Assembly (NCBI GenBank): GCA_050299555.1
Contig: JBNKWA010000051.1
Location: forward strand, 1 to 47,622
Direction: 5' to 3'
DNA from: JBNKWA01 sp050299555
GTDB lineage: Bacteria; Pseudomonadota; Alphaproteobacteria; Rhodobacterales; Rhodobacteraceae
Length of the DNA: 47,622 bases
The position numbers were made by a program, and so were the translations under genes. Below are positions 24,967 through 33,504 of this stretch, in pieces (positions within the stretch are counted from its first letter, which is position 1; every line of letters begins with the position of its first letter). Below the pieces are notes generated by a model. That model worked only from the letters and a program-made list of their open reading frames with translations. It made no database searches and was not told the origin of the DNA.

Positions 24967-26898
24967 ATGGCGAAAACGCTTGACGTCATCACCATCGGCC
25001 GGTCGTCGGTGGACCTCTACGGTGCGCAGATCGGCGGCCGGCTCGAGGACATGGCCTCGTTCAACAAGTATATCGGCGGCTCGCCCACCAACATGGCCTG
25101 CGGCACGGCCCGGCTGGGGCTGAGATCGGCGGTCATCACCGGCGTTGGCGACGAGCACATGGGCCGCTTCATCCGCGAGCAGCTGCAGCGCGAGGGCGTC
25201 GATACCCGCGGCGTCAAGACCGACCCCGACCGGCTGACGGCCCTGGTCATTCTCGGCATCCGCGACGATGCGCAGTTCCCGCTGATCTTCTATCGCGAGA
25301 ACTGCGCCGACATGGGTCTGACCGAGGGCGACATCGACCCCGCCTTCATCGCCGAGGCCCGCGCGGTTGTGGCGACCGGCACCCATCTCAGCCACCCCCA
25401 GGTCGAGGCCGCGACATTGAAGGCGCTCCGCCTCGCCCGCCAGAACGGTGCGCAGACCGCGCTGGACATCGACTATCGGCCCAACCTCTGGGGCGTTGCC
25501 GGCCATGGCGAGGGCGAAAGCCGCTTCGTCGCCTCCGACAAGGTCACCGCCAAGCTGCAGTCATCGCTGAACCTGTTCGATCTCATCGTCGGCACTGAGG
25601 AGGAGTTCCACATCGCCGGCGGCACCACCGACACGCTTGCCGCGCTGAAGGCGGTGCGGGCGGTGTCGGACGCGACCCTGGTTTGCAAGCGTGGCGCCAT
25701 GGGAGCAACTGCCTTCCAGGGCCCGATCCCTGACAGCCTCGACGCCGGCCAGACCGGCCCCGGCTTCCCGATCGAGGTGTTCAATGTGCTCGGCGCCGGC
25801 GACGGCTTCATGTCCGGCCTCCTGAAGGGCTGGCTCGATGGTGAGGACTGGCCGACGGCGTTGAAATACGCCAATGCTTGCGGTGCCTTCGCCGTCTCGC
25901 GCCACGGCTGCACCCCGGCCTACCCCTCGTGGGACGAGCTGCAGTATTTCTTCAAGACCGGCATCCGCAACAGGGCGCTGCGCAAGGATGCGGCGCTGGA
26001 GCAGGTGCACTGGTCGACCAACCGGGCCCGCAACCATGGCGGCGACCGGTCCACCATGCGGGTCTTCGCCTTCGACCACCGTCTGCAGCTCGAGGAGATC
26101 GCCGAAGAGGCCGGCGCTGGGCAGGCCCGCATCGGCGACTTCAAGCAGCTCTGCCTCGACGCCGCGCTGCACGTGGCGGACGGCCGCCCAGGCTATGGCA
26201 TCCTCTGCGACTCGCGCCACGGCCGCGATGCGCTCTACCGCGCTGCCGGCACCGGGCTCTGGATCGGCCATCCGGTGGAATGGCCCGGGTCCCGGCCGCT
26301 GACGCTGGAGCCAGAGCTTGGCCCCGACTATGGAGGGCTGTCGGAATGGCCGGTCGAGCACGTGGTCAAGGTCCTGTGCTTCTACCATCCCGATGACGAT
26401 GCCGCGATGAAGGCACAGCAAGAGGAGACCATCGGTCGCCTCTTTGCGGCCTCGCGCCGCAACGGACGGGAGATGCTTCTGGAGGTTATCCCGTCGAAGG
26501 TCGGGCCGGTGAATGACGATACCACCGCGGCGGTCATTCGGCGCTTCTACGACATCGGCATCTGCCCCGACTGGTGGAAGCTGGAACCGATGACCAGCGA
26601 CGCGGCCTGGAAGAACGCCTGCCAGGCCGTCTCCCGCAACGATGCCCATACCCGCGGCATCGTGGTGCTGGGGCTCGACGCGTCGCCGGAAGCGCTGGCC
26701 GAAAGCCTTGCCGTCGCCGCCCGGCACGATCTGGTCAAGGGCTTCGCGGTCGGCCGCACGATCTTCGGCCCGGCGGCGCGGCAGTGGTTCGCGCAAGCCA
26801 TGGACGACGCTGCGGCGGTGGCCGACATGTCGCGCCGCTTCGCCGATCTTTGCAGCCTGTGGGACAATGTCCGCGCCGGCGGGCGGGGCGTCGCATGA
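24967..26898 (+). CDS. iolC: 5-Dehydro-2-deoxygluconokinase fused to DUF2090
   Basis: This is a 643-residue fusion. The first half is a PfkB-family kinase: it starts DVITIGRSSVDLYG, has the substrate-binding KYIGGSPTNMACGTARLGL, and carries the catalytic GAGD at 276-279 within NVLGAGDGFMSGLLKGW. It would phosphorylate 5-dehydro-2-deoxygluconate (DKG) in inositol breakdown. The second half, from about residue 350 (MRVFAFDHRLQLEEIAEEAG), is DUF2090, a TIM-barrel aldolase-like domain often fused to IolC in proteobacteria. It may perform the next step, cleavage of DKG-phosphate, as IolJ does elsewhere. The ATG at 24967 follows GGGGA. iolD begins 166 nt downstream. Confidence 0.93.
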   Translation: MAKTLDVITIGRSSVDLYGAQIGGRLEDMASFNKYIGGSPTNMACGTARLGLRSAVITGVGDEHMGRFIREQLQREGVDTRGVKTDPDRLTALVILGIRDDAQFPLIFYRENCADMGLTEGDIDPAFIAEARAVVATGTHLSHPQVEAATLKALRLARQNGAQTALDIDYRPNLWGVAGHGEGESRFVASDKVTAKLQSSLNLFDLIVGTEEEFHIAGGTTDTLAALKAVRAVSDATLVCKRGAMGATAFQGPIPDSLDAGQTGPGFPIEVFNVLGAGDGFMSGLLKGWLDGEDWPTALKYANACGAFAVSRHGCTPAYPSWDELQYFFKTGIRNRALRKDAALEQVHWSTNRARNHGGDRSTMRVFAFDHRLQLEEIAEEAGAGQARIGDFKQLCLDAALHVADGRPGYGILCDSRHGRDALYRAAGTGLWIGHPVEWPGSRPLTLEPELGPDYGGLSEWPVEHVVKVLCFYHPDDDAAMKAQQEETIGRLFAASRRNGREMLLEVIPSKVGPVNDDTTAAVIRRFYDIGICPDWWKLEPMTSDAAWKNACQAVSRNDAHTRGIVVLGLDASPEALAESLAVAARHDLVKGFAVGRTIFGPAARQWFAQAMDDAAAVADMSRRFADLCSLWDNVRAGGRGVA

Positions 26899-27064
26899 CG
26901 GCCAGCGTCTCCGTCGCCTGCCGGCCGGTGGCTAGGTTGGGCCGCGCGGGGACGCGCACGGTCATCGCGCCGGGCATTGCCGGCGGGCGGGGCCTCGGCT
27001 TCAATGGCGCAAGGCCGTCGGCGGCAACGATCCGCACCGAATTCGCGCTCGAGGGAGGAAGCAC

Positions 27065-28894
27065 ATGAAATCCATCCGTCTGACCGCGTCACAGGCGCTG
27101 GTCCGCTACATTGCAGCCCAGCTCAACGAGGACGGCGACCCGTTCATCGCCGGCGTCTGGGCCATCTTCGGCCATGGCAACGTTGCCGGCATGGGAGAGG
27201 CGCTCTACGCCCATCGGGACCGCATCACCACCTATCGCGGCCACAACGAGCAGTCGATGGCCCATGCCGCGCTCGCCTATTCCAAGCAGCTCGGGCGCAG
27301 GCGGGCGATGGCGGTGACCTCCTCCATCGGGCCCGGCGCCACCAACATGGTGACCGCCGCCGCCCTGGCCCACGTCAACCGCCTGCCGGTCCTGTTCCTG
27401 CCCGCCGACGTCTTCGCCAATCGCGGTCCCGACCCGGTGCTACAGCAGGTCGAGGATTTCAAAGACGGTACCGTCTCGGCGAATGACTGCTTCAGGCCCG
27501 TCAGCCGCTACTTCGATCGCATCACCCGGCCAGAGCAGCTCTTGACCGCCCTGCCGCGTGCCTTCGCCACCATGACCGACCCGGCCGATTGCGGCCCGGT
27601 GACGCTGGCCTTCTGCCAGGACGTGCAGGCCGAGGCCTTCGACTACCCCAAGGAGTTCTTCGCTCCCCGCGAATGGCACCGCCGGCGGCCGCGGCCCGGC
27701 CTGCGCGAGGTCAAGGTGACGGCCGACGCCATCCGCGGCGCCAAGAAGCCACTCATCGTCGCCGGCGGGGGCGTGCACTACGCCGGTGCCTGCGACGCGC
27801 TGAAGGCCTTCGCCGAGAAGCACCGCATCCCGGTTTCCGAAACCCAGTCCGGAAAGTCGGTGCTGCCCTTCGACCATCCCCTCAACCTGGGCTCGCTCGG
27901 CGTGACCGGCGGCGCGGCGGCAAATGCCGTGGCGGCCGAGGCGGATCTGGTCATCGGCGTCGGCACCCGCTTTCAGGACTTCACCACCGGCTCCTGGGGG
28001 CTGTTCGGCAACGAGAACGTGCGCTTCGCCTCGATCAACGTGGTGCCCTTCGATGCCCACAAGCGCAGCGCCTTGCCGCTGATCGCCGATGCCAAACTGG
28101 CACTGGAGGAACTCTCCGAGCTTCTCGGCGACCACCGGGCGACGCCGCCGGCTCCCGCGCTCAAGGCCGACTGGGAGGCCGAGATCGACAAGGTCACTGC
28201 AGCGCCCGAAGGCGGCAACGCCAAGCCCTCGGACCAGCAGGTGATCGGCGCCGTGCAGCGCGCCGCCGGCCCCGACACGGTGGTCATGTGCGCTGCCGGA
28301 ACCATGCCGGGAGAGTTGCACAAGCTGTGGAAGGCCGGGCGGCCGATGTCCTACCACATGGAATACGGCTATTCGACCATGGGCTACGAAATCGCCGGCG
28401 CCATGGGGATCAAGATGGCCGAGCCCGCCCGCGACGTCGTCTGCATGGTTGGCGACGGCTCCTACATGATGGCCAATTCCGAACTTGCCACCGCGGTGAT
28501 GATGGGCGTCAAGATCACCGTGGTCATCACCGACAATCGCGGCTTTGGATGCATCAACCGGCTGCAGATGGGCACCGGTGGTGCAGAGTTCAACAATCTC
28601 CTGGATCACGCCACACACGTGAATCCCAGCAGCATCGACTTCGCGGCGCATGCCGCGGCCATGGGCGCACAGGCCGAAAAGGCGAGCTCCATCGCCGAGC
28701 TTGAAGATGCGCTGGCGCGGGCGCGGGGCGCGGCGGGACCGTTCGTGGTGGTGATTGACACCGACCCCTATCCAACCACCGAGGCGGGAGGATTCTGGTG
28801 GGACGTTGCTGTACCTGAGGTATCAGATCGTAAAGAGGTAAACGAAGCTCGCGCTCGCTACGAGGCGATGATCCGAGATCGTGCGGCCGGCTGA
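27065..28894 (+). CDS. iolD: 3D-(3,5/4)-trihydroxycyclohexane-1,2-dione hydrolase
   Basis: IolD is a thiamine-diphosphate enzyme that opens the ring of the diketo-inositol intermediate to give 5-deoxyglucuronate. The 609-residue product has the N-terminal ThDP domain with the conserved glutamate E62 in YRGHNEQSMAHAA, and the C-terminal pyrophosphate-binding motif from GDGSYMMANSE (463 onward) to TDNRGFGCINRLQM. Its length fits the family. AGGGAGGAAG just ahead of the ATG is a very strong ribosome binding site. iolB follows 25 nt downstream. In many Rhizobiales and Rhodobacterales iolE, which makes the IolD substrate, lies between iolD and iolB; here it does not. Confidence 0.95.
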   Translation: MKSIRLTASQALVRYIAAQLNEDGDPFIAGVWAIFGHGNVAGMGEALYAHRDRITTYRGHNEQSMAHAALAYSKQLGRRRAMAVTSSIGPGATNMVTAAALAHVNRLPVLFLPADVFANRGPDPVLQQVEDFKDGTVSANDCFRPVSRYFDRITRPEQLLTALPRAFATMTDPADCGPVTLAFCQDVQAEAFDYPKEFFAPREWHRRRPRPGLREVKVTADAIRGAKKPLIVAGGGVHYAGACDALKAFAEKHRIPVSETQSGKSVLPFDHPLNLGSLGVTGGAAANAVAAEADLVIGVGTRFQDFTTGSWGLFGNENVRFASINVVPFDAHKRSALPLIADAKLALEELSELLGDHRATPPAPALKADWEAEIDKVTAAPEGGNAKPSDQQVIGAVQRAAGPDTVVMCAAGTMPGELHKLWKAGRPMSYHMEYGYSTMGYEIAGAMGIKMAEPARDVVCMVGDGSYMMANSELATAVMMGVKITVVITDNRGFGCINRLQMGTGGAEFNNLLDHATHVNPSSIDFAAHAAAMGAQAEKASSIAELEDALARARGAAGPFVVVIDTDPYPTTEAGGFWWDVAVPEVSDRKEVNEARARYEAMIRDRAAG

Positions 28895-28919
28895 GCGCGC
28901 CAAGGGACGGGGCAGGGAC

Positions 28920-29729
28920 ATGTCGAAACTTTTGGTCAGGCCCAGCGGCAGCGCGGGCAAGGTGCACGACATCACGCCGCAAAGCGCCGGTTGGGGCTAT
29001 GTCGGCTTCGGTCTCTACCGCCTGACCCCGGGCGAGACGGTGGCCGAGCCCACCGGCGACACCGAGGTTATCCTGGTGCTGGTCGAGGGCAAGGCAACCA
29101 TCGGCGCCGGGGACCAGGATTTCGGCGAGCGCGGCGACCGCATGGACGTGTTCGAAAAGACCCCGCCGCACTGCATCTATGTGCCGGCCGGCTCGGACTG
29201 GTCGGCAACCGCCACCACCGATTGCACCCTGGCGGTGTGCACCGCCCCTGCCAGACCTGGCCGCAAGGCGCAGGTGATCGGGCCAGAAGGCATCGCCACG
29301 ACGCCGCGCGGCAAGGGCGCCAATACCCGATACATCAACGCCATCGCCATGGAAGAGCGCGACGTTGCCGACAGCCTGCTGGTGACCGAGGTCTTTACCC
29401 CGCAGGGCAACTGGTCGTCCTACCCGCCGCACCGGCACGACGAGGACGACTTCCCGCACATGACCTATCTGGAAGAGACCTATTATCACCGGCTGAAGCC
29501 CGAGGCCGGCTTTGCCCTGCAGCGCGTCTTCACCGATGATCTGACGTTGAACGAAACGGTTGCGCCGGCCAACCACGACGTGGTGCTGGTGCCCAGGGGT
29601 CATCATCCCGCCGCTGCGCCATATGGTTTCGAGCTGTACTATCTCAACGTAATGGCCGGCCCGCGACGCAACTGGCGCTTCGAGAATCATCCGGACTTCG
29701 ACTGGATCGCCAAACGCGACGCCGGCTGA
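28920..29729 (+). CDS. iolB: 5-Deoxy-glucuronate isomerase
   Basis: IolB isomerises 5-deoxy-D-glucuronate to 5-dehydro-2-deoxygluconate, the substrate of IolC. The 269-residue bicupin has the family layout: an N-terminal cupin (GFGLYRLTPGETVAE) and a second cupin that carries the metal ligands in SSYPPHRHDEDDFPHMTYLEE. HDVVLVPRGHHP and ELYYLNVMAGPRRNW near the end are also typical. The ATG at 28920 follows GGCAGG, and a short spacer of 25 nt separates it from iolD. A 7-bp hairpin lies just after the stop (29744-29760). The assignment is firm. Confidence 0.95.
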   Translation: MSKLLVRPSGSAGKVHDITPQSAGWGYVGFGLYRLTPGETVAEPTGDTEVILVLVEGKATIGAGDQDFGERGDRMDVFEKTPPHCIYVPAGSDWSATATTDCTLAVCTAPARPGRKAQVIGPEGIATTPRGKGANTRYINAIAMEERDVADSLLVTEVFTPQGNWSSYPPHRHDEDDFPHMTYLEETYYHRLKPEAGFALQRVFTDDLTLNETVAPANHDVVLVPRGHHPAAAPYGFELYYLNVMAGPRRNWRFENHPDFDWIAKRDAG

Positions 29730-29743
29730 GGCAAGGCGCCCTG

Positions 29744-29760
29744 CGCATGGCACCCATGCG
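29744..29760 (+). terminator. Hairpin downstream of iolB, weak terminator candidate
   Basis: CGCATGG and CCATGCG pair perfectly over 7 bp around a 3-nt loop, starting 15 nt after the iolB stop. There is no T-tract after it, so it may instead be a 3'-end stabiliser or leave termination to Rho. Confidence 0.35.
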
Positions 29761-30077
29761 TCTGGTGTCCGGACCCCTGCAAGAGCGGTGCATTTGCGGG
29801 CGCCTTGGGCTGCATGTTGCCGAACTGTCACGAATTTCGCGCGCGCGGCATTTCGGCGCGTTGTGGGAAAGTCTAGCGATAAACCATTAAATATCTCACA
29901 AAAACAAATAGATAAGCCGTCTGCGCGCAAACCCCGACGCCCAGACTGGCACTGCCGCGCAGCCTTGCAACCGATGCATGGCGGCATTGACGCATCGGGC
30001 GTTGTGCATTGCAGCAAGCGGCATATGTTTGGCCTCGCAGGCCGGCTTGTACGGCACGCATCAGAAGGAACGAAACG
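29761..30077 (+). promoter_or_regulatory. Intergenic region upstream of the DUF1127 pair, with an AT-rich island
   Basis: This gap of about 320 nt contains no gene I can support. It has a distinct AT-rich island at about 29876-29926 (including GATAAACCATTAAATATC) in GC-rich surroundings, which is the best place for a promoter or a regulator site. Nearer the gene, CTTG about 20 nt ahead of a CATTGA (around 29965-29990) vaguely resembles a heat-shock sigma promoter, but the match is weak. The long gap ahead of small stress-type genes suggests a sizeable 5' leader or more than one promoter. Confidence 0.35.
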
Positions 30078-30290
30078 ATGACCGCATATGACATCAGCAC
30101 CGGCCAGTACGGGCGCACCAGCGCAGTGACGGCAACTGTGGCGAAGGCAATCGACAGCTTTGCCCGCTACCGCCGCTACCGTACGACCCTGGCCGAGCTC
30201 ACGGCGCTGAACGACAGCGACCTGCGGGATCTCGGTCTGGGGGACAGCGATCTGAAAGAGGTCGCCCGCAACGCCGCCTGGGCGAACTAG
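30078..30290 (+). CDS. DUF1127 small protein (copy 1)
   Basis: This is a 70-residue basic protein. The C-terminal half, from FARYRRYRTTLAELTALNDS through DLRDLGLGDSDLKEVA, is a canonical DUF1127 domain: an arginine-rich helix, then the LxxLxDxxLxDLGL signature. In alphaproteobacteria, small DUF1127 proteins have been linked to stress responses and RNA binding and turnover (CcaF1 in Rhodobacter sphaeroides). AAGGAA 8 nt ahead of the ATG at 30078 fixes the start; an upstream in-frame ATG has no such signal. A second DUF1127 gene follows after 42 nt, and a strong terminator ends the pair. Confidence 0.9.
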   Translation: MTAYDISTGQYGRTSAVTATVAKAIDSFARYRRYRTTLAELTALNDSDLRDLGLGDSDLKEVARNAAWAN

Positions 30291-30332
30291 GCGGACGCCA
30301 CCCACGCATTCGAGCATTGAAAGGAACACATC

Positions 30333-30545
30333 ATGGCTATGGCCATCGACCACGTTGCCGGCCACACGCTGGCGAACCGCGCCTCGGATCTGATCGCCGC
30401 CTGGCGTCAGGCCCGGGCCGACCACAAGCTCTACGTTGAGACCCGCGAGTCGCTCGAGCGGCTCACCGACGCCGACCTTGCCGACATCGGCATCAGCCGG
30501 CTGAACATCGCCGAGATCGCCGGCGCGGCCGTCTACCGTCAGTAG
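30333..30545 (+). CDS. DUF1127 small protein (copy 2)
   Basis: This 70-residue protein is the same length as the gene before it. The C-terminal part (AWRQARADHKLYVETRESLERL, then TDADLADIGISRLNIAEIA) aligns by eye with the DUF1127 pattern, but it is more diverged and less basic than copy 1, with DIGIS in place of DLGLG. AAAGGAA precedes the ATG. The pair looks like an old tandem duplication that has since split in function. It ends 22 nt before a strong intrinsic terminator. Confidence 0.85.
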   Translation: MAMAIDHVAGHTLANRASDLIAAWRQARADHKLYVETRESLERLTDADLADIGISRLNIAEIAGAAVYRQ

Positions 30546-30567
30546 ACCGTCTTGCCGAAACGAATGC

Positions 30568-30607
30568 GAAGGGATCCGCGCCGCAAGGCCCGGGTCCCTT
30601 CTTTTTT
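30568..30607 (+). terminator. Rho-independent terminator of the DUF1127 operon
   Basis: A 10-bp stem (GAAGGGATCC pairing with GGGTCCCTTC, one G-U pair) encloses a 14-nt loop and is followed directly by TTTTTT (30602-30607). It is the clearest intrinsic terminator in the window. Confidence 0.92.
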
Positions 30608-30703
30608 CGGGCTGCCGTAGGACGGGCGGCCCGGGCTCGGTGTGCCTCACGGTGGCGGCGCCGCGCTGGCCGTGAACCGGCCTGCCGACCCGCCCAGACC
30701 GGG

Positions 30704-30938
30704 CGTCCCCACCGGCGTTAACACTTTTATCTCATCAAATCAGATACTTGATCAACCGTCCCCATGGGGACATCGGCCTGCTTGTCAGCGGTGCCCCAAT
30801 CGGGCCTCCCCTTCGCTTCGGCCGCTGGTCCATTCGCGCGCCGAGGCAGAAGTGAGGCGCAAGCGGCGCGTCCCCGAAACCGTCCCCACGGGAAACGGCA
30901 CCAAATCAATGGGTTGACCGTGCGTCCCCATGGGGACG
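30704..30938 (-). repeat. Palindromic repeat array, locus 1 (two units, minus orientation)
   Basis: This array sits between the end of uvrD and the DUF1127 terminator; the gap from 30608 to 30953 has no gene. Read on the minus strand from the uvrD stop, the palindrome CGTCCCCATGGGGACG (30923-30938) is followed by GTCAA and then by GTGGGGACG (30881-30889). A 166-bp period later the palindrome recurs with one end base changed (30757-30772), then TCAA, an AT-rich stretch and GTGGGGACG (30704-30712). The same building blocks, including CGATTGGGGCAC about 40-55 nt before the next palindrome, occur at 36048-36442. Family and function unknown to me. Confidence 0.85.
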
Positions 30939-30953
30939 CCTTGTCCGGGGGCC

Positions 30954-33347
30954 CTAGAAGGGGATGGAATCGGCCGCGGTGACATAGCTCGCGACCACGC
31001 GCTTCTGTCCCGCCTTCTCGAAGTCGACGGTCAGCTTGTCGCCCTCGATCTCGGCGATAACCCCGTAACCGAATTTCTGGTGGAAGACCCGCTCCCCGGC
31101 CTCGAACCCGCTGACCGCCTCAACGTCGATCACCATGTTGCGGGCCTCCGAGGGTTGGCTCATCGGCCGCTGCCCGGTGCGGGCCTGCATCCGCCTCCAA
31201 CCCGGCGAGTTGTAGACATCGGCCCGCGACGCCTTCTCCTGCAGGTCCGAGCCGCGCATGATCCCCGGCATCTGGCCCGGCGCCGCGGCACCATAGCCGC
31301 CGCCATAGAGGCCTGGCGGCGTCAGCACCTCGACATGCTCGGCCGGCAACTCGTCGATGAAGCGCGAGGGCAGGGCGGATTGCCACTGGTTGTAGACGCG
31401 CCGGTTGGCCGCGAAGCTGACCGTCAGGTGCCGGCGCGCCCGGGTCAGGCCCACATAGGCCAGCCGCCGCTCCTCCTCCAGCCCCTTCAGTCCGCTCTCG
31501 TCCATCGAGCGCTGCGACGGAAATAGGCCGTCCTCCCAGCCGGGCAGGAAGACGCTGTCGAACTCCAGCCCCTTGGCGGCATGCAGGGTCATGATCGAGA
31601 CCTTCTCGGCGGCGTCCTGCTGATCGTTGTCCATGACCAGGCTGACATGCTCGAGGAAGCCCTGCAGGTTCTCGAACTCCTCCAGCGCCTTGACCAGTTC
31701 CTTGAGGTTGTCGAGCCGGCCCGCCGCCTCGGGTGTCTTGTCGTTCTTCCAGAAGTCGGTGTAGCCGGCCTCGTCGAGGATCATTCCCGCCAGTTCCACG
31801 TGGTTCGGCTCGCCGCGAGCAATCATGCCGCTCCAGCGGGCCAGTCCGTCGAGCAGGGTCGACAGCGCGCCGCGGGCCCGGGCCGGGAGGGCGCCCTCGT
31901 CGATGACGATCTGCGATGCCTCGACCAGCGAAACGCCGTTCTCGCGTGCCGTGGCGTTGATGGTCTGCAGCGCCTTCTCGCCGATGCCCCGCTTGGGGAC
32001 ATTGACGATTCGCTCGAAGGCGAGGTCGTCGTCCGGCGAGACGACGACCCGGAAATAGGCCATGGCGTCGCGGATCTCCATGCGCTCGTAAAAGCGTGGG
32101 CCGCCGATGACGCGGTAGGGCATGCCGATGGTCAGGAAACGGTCCTCGAAGGCGCGCATCTGGTGGCTGGCGCGCACCAGGATCGCCTGGTCGTTGAGGC
32201 TGACCGGCTCCAGCCCGCGCGTGCCGCGCTGCATTGCCTCCAGCTCCTCGCCGGTCCAGCGTGCCTCTTCCTCGCCGTCCCAGTGGCCGATAAGGCGCAC
32301 CTTCTCGCCATCGGGCATCTCGGTCCAGAGCGTCTTGCCGAGCCGCGCCTTGTTGCCGGCGATCACACCCGATGCGGCGGCAAGGATATGCGGTGTCGAG
32401 CGATAGTTCTGTTCCAGCCGCACCACTGCGGCGCCGGGAAAATCCTTCTCGAAGCGCAGGATGTTGCCCACCTCGGCGCCGCGCCAGCCATAGATCGACT
32501 GGTCGTCGTCGCCGACACAGCAAATGTTGTGATGCCCACCTGCCAGCAGCCGCAGCCAAAGGTACTGGGCGACGTTGGTATCCTGGTACTCGTCGACCAG
32601 GATGTAGCGGAACCAGCGCCGGTATCTCTCCAGCACGTCCTCATGCTCTCGGAAGATGGTGACCACGTGCAGAAGCAGATCGCCGAAATCCACCGCGTTC
32701 AGCGTCCGAAGTCGGACCTGGTATTCGGCATAAAGCGCGCCACCGCGGCTGTTGAACTGTCCGGCCTCGGCGCCGGGCAGCTTGTCGGGTGTCCAGCCGC
32801 GGTTCTTCCAGTTGTCGATGAGGCTTGCCAGAAGCCGCGCCGGCCAGCGCTTCTCGTCGATGTTGGCGGCCTGGATCAGCTGTTTCAGCAGCCGGATCTG
32901 GTCGTCGGTGTCGAGGATGGTGAAGTTGGGCTTCAATTCGACCAGTTCGGCATGGCGGCGCAGAAGCTTCACGCAGATGGCGTGGAAGGTGCCGAGCCAG
33001 GGCATGCCTTCGATCACGCCCCCGACGAGCGCGCCAATCCGTTCCTTCATCTCGCGGGCGGCCTTGTTGGTGAAGGTCACCGAAAGGATCTCGTTTGGCC
33101 GCGCCTTGCCGGTATTCAACAGGTGGGCGATCCGTGTCGTCAGCACCCGGGTCTTGCCGGTGCCGGCGCCGGCAAGAACCAGAAGCGGCCCGTCCAGTGC
33201 CTCGACCGCCTCGCGCTGCGCCGGGTTCAGCCGATCGAGATAGGGCGCAGGCCGGGCCGCCAACGCGCGCGCCGCCAGCCCGGACGGTCCGGCATGCCGC
33301 GCCTCATGCGCCTCGAATTCAATGTCCTCGTTGTCCCAGCCGACCAT
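30954..33347 (-). CDS. UvrD/PcrA-type ATP-dependent DNA helicase
   Basis: This is a 797-residue superfamily 1A 3'-5' DNA helicase acting in nucleotide-excision and mismatch repair and in clearing RecA. The order of motifs is intact: LNPAQREAVEALDGPLLVLAG (Q motif), the Walker A lysine K65 in AGAGTGKTR, SVTFTNKAAREMKERI, DEYQDTN (Walker B), GDDDQSIYGWRGA, VRLEQNYRS, MTLHAAKGLEFDSVF and YVGLTRARR. The C-terminal tail ends in the basic, Tudor-like segment that PcrA/UvrD use to bind RNA polymerase (FHQKFGYGVIAEIEGDKLTVDFE). The ATG at 33347 precedes MVGWDNEDIEFEAHEARH; a start 36 codons earlier is less likely. It is divergent from the kefF-like gene. Confidence 0.93.
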   Translation of the reverse strand: MVGWDNEDIEFEAHEARHAGPSGLAARALAARPAPYLDRLNPAQREAVEALDGPLLVLAGAGTGKTRVLTTRIAHLLNTGKARPNEILSVTFTNKAAREMKERIGALVGGVIEGMPWLGTFHAICVKLLRRHAELVELKPNFTILDTDDQIRLLKQLIQAANIDEKRWPARLLASLIDNWKNRGWTPDKLPGAEAGQFNSRGGALYAEYQVRLRTLNAVDFGDLLLHVVTIFREHEDVLERYRRWFRYILVDEYQDTNVAQYLWLRLLAGGHHNICCVGDDDQSIYGWRGAEVGNILRFEKDFPGAAVVRLEQNYRSTPHILAAASGVIAGNKARLGKTLWTEMPDGEKVRLIGHWDGEEEARWTGEELEAMQRGTRGLEPVSLNDQAILVRASHQMRAFEDRFLTIGMPYRVIGGPRFYERMEIRDAMAYFRVVVSPDDDLAFERIVNVPKRGIGEKALQTINATARENGVSLVEASQIVIDEGALPARARGALSTLLDGLARWSGMIARGEPNHVELAGMILDEAGYTDFWKNDKTPEAAGRLDNLKELVKALEEFENLQGFLEHVSLVMDNDQQDAAEKVSIMTLHAAKGLEFDSVFLPGWEDGLFPSQRSMDESGLKGLEEERRLAYVGLTRARRHLTVSFAANRRVYNQWQSALPSRFIDELPAEHVEVLTPPGLYGGGYGAAAPGQMPGIMRGSDLQEKASRADVYNSPGWRRMQARTGQRPMSQPSEARNMVIDVEAVSGFEAGERVFHQKFGYGVIAEIEGDKLTVDFEKAGQKRVVASYVTAADSIPF

Positions 33348-33504
33348 GGCACGAGATTTAGCAGGGGCAAGGGCTGATGGAAAGACTTCGTTCCTGCCTT
33401 GTTCCGGTCTCCAATGTTGGGCGCCGCAACCGACTTTCGGCGCCTCTCGACCCATGAGGCAAGGTCGCCTAGGCTTGTGTTCAACCTATCAAGGAGTGGC
33501 AGCG

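Noticed and set aside
29965..29995. RpoH-type promoter upstream of the DUF1127 pair
   Set aside because: CTTG and CATTGA have roughly suitable spacing but the -10 part is poor; chance matches are common, so it is only mentioned in the intergenic entry.
30608..30953. Cuckoo-type (CcsR-like) small RNAs downstream of DUF1127 genes
   Set aside because: Such RNAs carry CCTCCTCCC-type loops in tandem hairpins; none is present after the DUF1127 terminator, only the palindromic repeat.
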